A stretch of 64,000 nucleotides of DNA. Origin: Rhodospirillales bacterium. Lineage in GTDB: Bacteria; Pseudomonadota; Alphaproteobacteria; Rhodospirillales; Defluviicoccaceae. Shown here one piece after another: positions 61,379 to 64,000 of this stretch. How positions within the stretch are numbered: the stretch's first letter is position 1; each line of letters starts with the position of its first letter. Position numbers and translations under genes: made by a program. Location: positions 1,981,501 through 2,045,500 of the forward strand of contig JADJQT010000001.1 in NCBI GenBank assembly GCA_016712595.1, written 5' to 3'. A model generated the notes under the pieces. The model ran no database searches. It saw only the letters and a program-made list of their open reading frames with translations, and was not told the DNA's origin.

Positions 61379-62140
61379 GTGCCGGAAACCGTGAGTGCCT
61401 GCGTGATTATTATCGGCAACGAGATCCTCTCGGGCCGCACTCGCGAGGCCAACCTTGCCTATATCGCCACGGCGTTGAACGAAGTCGGCATTCGCGTATT
61501 GGAAGCGCGCGTCGTGCGCGACGACGCCGATGCCATCGTCACCGCGGTGAACGCCTGTCGGGCCGCCTACGACTACGTCTTGACCACCGGCGGGATCGGT
61601 CCCACCCACGACGACATTACCGCCGCCTGCATCGCGCGCGCGTTCGGCGTACCGCTTCGCCGCGATCCGTCCGCAGTTGCGGCGCTCAGTACGCACTACG
61701 GAAACGCCGGCGTCAATGAGGCCCGCCTGAAAATGGCCGACGTGCCGGAAGGGGCGGAGTTGATCGAGAACCCGGTAACGAGCGCGCCCGGCTTTCGCCT
61801 CGGCAATGTCTTCGTCCTGCCGGGTGTTCCCCGCATCATGCAGGCAATGATTGACGGGCTGAAGCTCCGCCTCAAGGGCGGCGAGCCTGTCCTCTCGAAA
61901 ACGGTTTCCGCCTACGTGACCGAAAGCGGCATTGCCGCCGCGCTCTCCGCGCTCCAGGATCGATCTCCTGCTGTCGAGATCGGCAGCTATCCATTCGCCC
62001 GTGCCGGGCGCTTCGGCACCAGCTTGGTGATGCGCTCGACCGACGTTGCCGCGCTCGACGCGGTGGCGACAGCGGTGGTGGCGCTGGTTCGCGATGCCGG
62101 CGTCGAGCCGCTGATCGAAGATGACACGCCCGCCGCGTGA
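61379..62140 (+). CDS. CinA N-terminal-type molybdopterin-binding (MoCF) domain protein
   Basis: 253 residues starting from a GTG with GGAGGGAGG just upstream. SACVIIIGNEILSGRTREANLAYIA and TTGGIGPTHDDITAACIARAFG are the MoaB/MogA-like MoCF signature. PGFRLGNVFVLPGVPRIMQAM completes the CinA N-terminal type. Full CinA has a C-terminal amidohydrolase (PncC) domain; it is missing here, so this is the short form. Such proteins are linked to nucleotide/pyrophosphate hydrolysis (ADP-ribose) and competence/damage induction, but the function of the short form is unsettled. Confidence 0.9.
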   Translation: MPETVSACVIIIGNEILSGRTREANLAYIATALNEVGIRVLEARVVRDDADAIVTAVNACRAAYDYVLTTGGIGPTHDDITAACIARAFGVPLRRDPSAVAALSTHYGNAGVNEARLKMADVPEGAELIENPVTSAPGFRLGNVFVLPGVPRIMQAMIDGLKLRLKGGEPVLSKTVSAYVTESGIAAALSALQDRSPAVEIGSYPFARAGRFGTSLVMRSTDVAALDAVATAVVALVRDAGVEPLIEDDTPAA

Positions 62141-62208
62141 GCGCCCGTCTGACGCACGCGGGGTGCGTGATCGGGCACGCGATCGGTGGGCGGGGAAGGA
62201 GGAGGACG

Positions 62209-62499
62209 ATGGGTTCCGGTGCACGAATAAGGATCCGGCGTACGACGCGCGGTCTGATGGATCCGCACCACAGCCGCTTTGTCGGCTTCCTGCTGAAGCA
62301 TTGCCTCTATGGGACCGTCGGTGGAATCGTTCTCGGCAGCCTGCTTTTATGGCAGGATGTCAATGGATTGGGCACGATGATCTTCGCATCACCCGACCGT
62401 AATCTGTTTCTCGGTTTGCTGTTCTTCGGCCTGTTCGTGACCTTCGGCTCGATCGGCATGGCGGTGGGCGTAATGCAACTGGGTGAGGAGCGCGACTGA
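62209..62499 (+). CDS. Small two-helix membrane protein of unknown function
   Basis: 96 residues. After a basic N-terminus (MGSGARIRIRRTTRG), there are two hydrophobic helices: LYGTVGGIVLGSLLLW and FLGLLFFGLFVTFGSIGMAVGVM, joined by DVNGLGTMIFASPDRN. AAGGAGGAGGA is right before the ATG at 62209. Alternatively the protein begins at MDPHHSRF (62257). Similar small inner-membrane proteins are found in Alphaproteobacteria; I know no role. It follows the CinA-type gene closely. Confidence 0.75.
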   Translation: MGSGARIRIRRTTRGLMDPHHSRFVGFLLKHCLYGTVGGIVLGSLLLWQDVNGLGTMIFASPDRNLFLGLLFFGLFVTFGSIGMAVGVMQLGEERD

Positions 62500-62536
62500 T
62501 CGGGCGCCCTGGCCTGTGGCTGTGGTTTCGCCGGGA

Positions 62537-63199
62537 TCAGCGCTGAACGATGACCTGATCCAGTGCCTCGAGTCGCCGCTGCCAGCCGGCGCGGTGCAAT
62601 TCCGGATCGAGGTGCTCCTCCTCGGGCCAGCCGAGGCAAAGATAAGCCACGAGCTGCCACGTTGCCGGAACCTCGCAGATCGCCTGGACGGCTCCGGGAT
62701 CGATAATCGACACCCAGCCGAGTCCGATTCCCTGGGCGCGCGCCGCGATCCACAGCGCATGGACGGCACCGACGACCGACCAGGTGAGCGTCTCCGGCAT
62801 CGTCCGCTGACCGAGGCCATGCCCGAGGTCGGTGGCACCATCGACAAAGACGGCAAGATGCACCGGGGCGCGATCGAGGCCGGCGAGCTTGAGCCGGGCG
62901 TAAACCGACGCGCGCGCGCCGTCGTATGTGGCCAGCGCCGCGCGGTTGCAGGCCTCGAAATTCGCACGCACTTGCGCCCGGCGCGCGGTGTCGTCGACCT
63001 TGACGAATCGCCACGGCTGGCTGTTGCCTACGGATGGCGCCAGCATCGCCAGTGCGATCAACTTGTCGATCATTCCCGGGTCGACGGCATCGGTGCGAAA
63101 GCGACGCACGTCGCGCCGCCACCGGAACAACTCCTCCAGTTTGCGACAGAAGGCGGCGTCGAATTGCGGAGGACGGTCGATCGGCACAGGTTCGGTCAT
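62537..63199 (-). CDS. bluB: 5,6-dimethylbenzimidazole synthase (BluB)
   Basis: 220 residues of the flavin-destroying nitroreductase fold. RRDVRRFRTDAVDP, LAPSVGNSQPWRFV, and LGHGLGQRTMPETLTWSVVGAVHALWIAARAQGIGLGWVSIID are the BluB pattern. It cleaves FMN with oxygen to give the lower ligand of vitamin B12. No cob gene is adjacent. The ATG at 63199 opens the conserved domain; an upstream extension is unconserved. Its presence suggests the cell can make cobalamin, which the class II reductase nearby requires. Confidence 0.92.
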   Translation of the reverse strand: MTEPVPIDRPPQFDAAFCRKLEELFRWRRDVRRFRTDAVDPGMIDKLIALAMLAPSVGNSQPWRFVKVDDTARRAQVRANFEACNRAALATYDGARASVYARLKLAGLDRAPVHLAVFVDGATDLGHGLGQRTMPETLTWSVVGAVHALWIAARAQGIGLGWVSIIDPGAVQAICEVPATWQLVAYLCLGWPEEEHLDPELHRAGWQRRLEALDQVIVQR

Positions 63200-63414
63200 C
63201 AAACGCACTCTAGCGGCGCATCGGCGCGGTGCAAGCGCGTCGCCCAACCAGCCCGGGGCGATCGTGCGAGCCGTGGAAGACCACCGCGCGTCACCACCGC
63301 GCTTCACCCGGCCGCGTGGGTGCGCTAGAAGCAGCCGACGGCCTCTCGGCCAGGTCCGGCGCGGTGGTACACTTGCAGCACCATCCGTGGCGGAGCAAAC
63401 GCGAAGCCGGACGT

Positions 63415-63500
63415 GCCCGCTTGGCGGAATTGGCAGACGCAACGGACTTAAAATCCGTTTTCCTACGGAAGTGGGGGTTCGAGTCCCCCAGCGGGCACCA
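63415..63500 (+). tRNA. tRNA-Leu (anticodon UAA)
   Basis: The 86-base gene has acceptor arm GCCCGCT/AGCGGGC, an ACGGA/TCCGT anticodon stem with loop CTTAAAA (anticodon TAA), a long variable arm (class II), the GGGGGTTCGAGTCCCCC T-arm, and an encoded CCA. It reads UUA and UUG. Confidence 0.97.
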
Positions 63501-63614
63501 CAATTAAGGCTTAAGGCGCAACACGCGCAGGGACGCCACACGACCCGCGGGAGCGGAAAGCGCCAGCGGCAAGCGTAACAGGGGCATCAATCAAACGTCA
63601 AAGGAGGGAAGGTC

Positions 63615-63905
63615 ATGCACATCAGTATCCGCCGGTATCGGAGCGTCGTCTCGGTCACAGAGGTCTGTGCCAAGATCGGCGATTCTTTCGTTCCGCTACT
63701 GCGCCGGTCGCCGGGGTTCATCGCCTATTACGCCATCGATGCCGGTGACGGGGTGATGGCGACGATCAGCGTCTTTTCCACCGAGGCGATGGCGCTTGAA
63801 TCGAACGAGAAAGCAGCCGAATGGCTGAAAGACAACGTCGCGCACCTGCAACCTGTGCCGGCGGAGATTACCGCTGGTCACGTCCAGGTCGTCATTACCG
63901 CCTGA
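63615..63905 (+). CDS. Small ABM-like (dimeric alpha/beta barrel) protein
   Basis: 96 residues, MHISIRRYRSVVSVTEVC then SPGFIAYYAIDAGDGVMATISVFSTEAMALESNEKAAEWLKDN. The pattern of strand-helix-strand-strand-helix and FIAYYAID/ISVFSTEEMA-type segments is that of antibiotic-biosynthesis-monooxygenase-like dimeric barrels. Such proteins can be small oxidases or ligand binders. AAGGAGGGAAGG precedes the ATG. It is preceded by the Leu tRNA, and no partner is near. Role unknown. Confidence 0.75.
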   Translation: MHISIRRYRSVVSVTEVCAKIGDSFVPLLRRSPGFIAYYAIDAGDGVMATISVFSTEAMALESNEKAAEWLKDNVAHLQPVPAEITAGHVQVVITA

Positions 63906-64000
63906 GCCATCGACCGCGCTGGATTACGGATTCCGCGAGGGCCGGACCAGCGAACGGACAACACCGGTCCCGGCCTTCACGTGAGGGTCGGGACCCGGAC

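Noticed and set aside
1..64000. A reverse transcriptase or other DGR core gene to go with the variable-region-like FGE tail
   Set aside because: No frame in the window has reverse-transcriptase motifs or a template-repeat copy of the segment; if a DGR exists it is elsewhere.
1..64000. A CRISPR array, prophage or rRNA operon
   Set aside because: I saw no regularly spaced repeats, phage structural genes or rRNA sequence.

Overview
The window is GC-rich chromosomal DNA. The gene content points to an alphaproteobacterium, probably of the Rhodospirillales type: a complete aapJQMP amino-acid ABC operon, an argJ-mutT pair, a dnaX-ffs neighbourhood, a B12-dependent class II ribonucleotide reductase, ErpA, a type B PutA, and a GTTC-N7-GTTC SOS box. 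No species can be named from the sequence alone. Most of the window is ordinary housekeeping and catabolic chromosome with short spacers. Accessory DNA is confined to a few spots.

Layout. 1-7.1 kb: the end of a PIG-L deacetylase, a class I glutamine amidotransferase, putA, then a PAAR-like DUF4280 protein with a putative cargo-type partner, and a GNAT. 7.1-11 kb: a gene-poor stretch, an OmpA-type lipoprotein, xth and erpA. 11.1-14.3 kb: a large DUF4062-NACHT-FGE protein, the most unusual gene here. 14.3-29.1 kb: a GH13 glucosidase/amylase, tex, a small frameshifted gene, an omega-aminotransferase, a SleB-type hydrolase, the dgcN-dgcA D-glutamate pair, def-fmt, chaC, an orphan TRAP binding protein, a CBS protein and a HAD phosphatase. 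29.3-30.4 kb: an AT-richer mobile-element scar with an IS3-like end and a serine recombinase. 30.5-45.7 kb: a 2OG oxygenase, corA, fbaA, the aap operon, an ABC-F ATPase, MgtC, a PEP-mutase-family lyase, an acetate transporter, an alcohol dehydrogenase and a TRL-like lipoprotein. 45.9-64 kb: recR-ybaB, a CYTH protein, dnaX and ffs; nudC, GNAT, an MFS/LysR divergent pair, prfB with its programmed frameshift, nrdJ, argJ, mutT, panE, cinA, bluB, tRNA-Leu(UAA) and a small ABM-like protein.

How the genes work together. PutA, the aap transporter, the omega-aminotransferase and dgcN/dgcA suggest a cell that takes up and burns amino acids. The acetate transporter and FbaA connect acetate uptake to central carbon metabolism. 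NrdJ needs adenosylcobalamin, and BluB nearby makes its lower ligand, so nucleotide reduction and cobamide synthesis appear physically close. A DNA-maintenance cluster (recR, ybaB, dnaX) and translation genes (def, fmt, prfB, ffs) are intact.

The best candidate for something new is the NACHT protein at 11145-14168. It joins a DUF4062 effector-like or sensor-like N-terminus to a STAND NTPase and ends in a C-type-lectin-fold FGE domain. Its last 35 codons have the look of a diversity-generating-retroelement variable region, with NNC/NNT codons at the positions that are Asn in such templates. No reverse transcriptase or template repeat lies in this window, so that reading remains a hypothesis.
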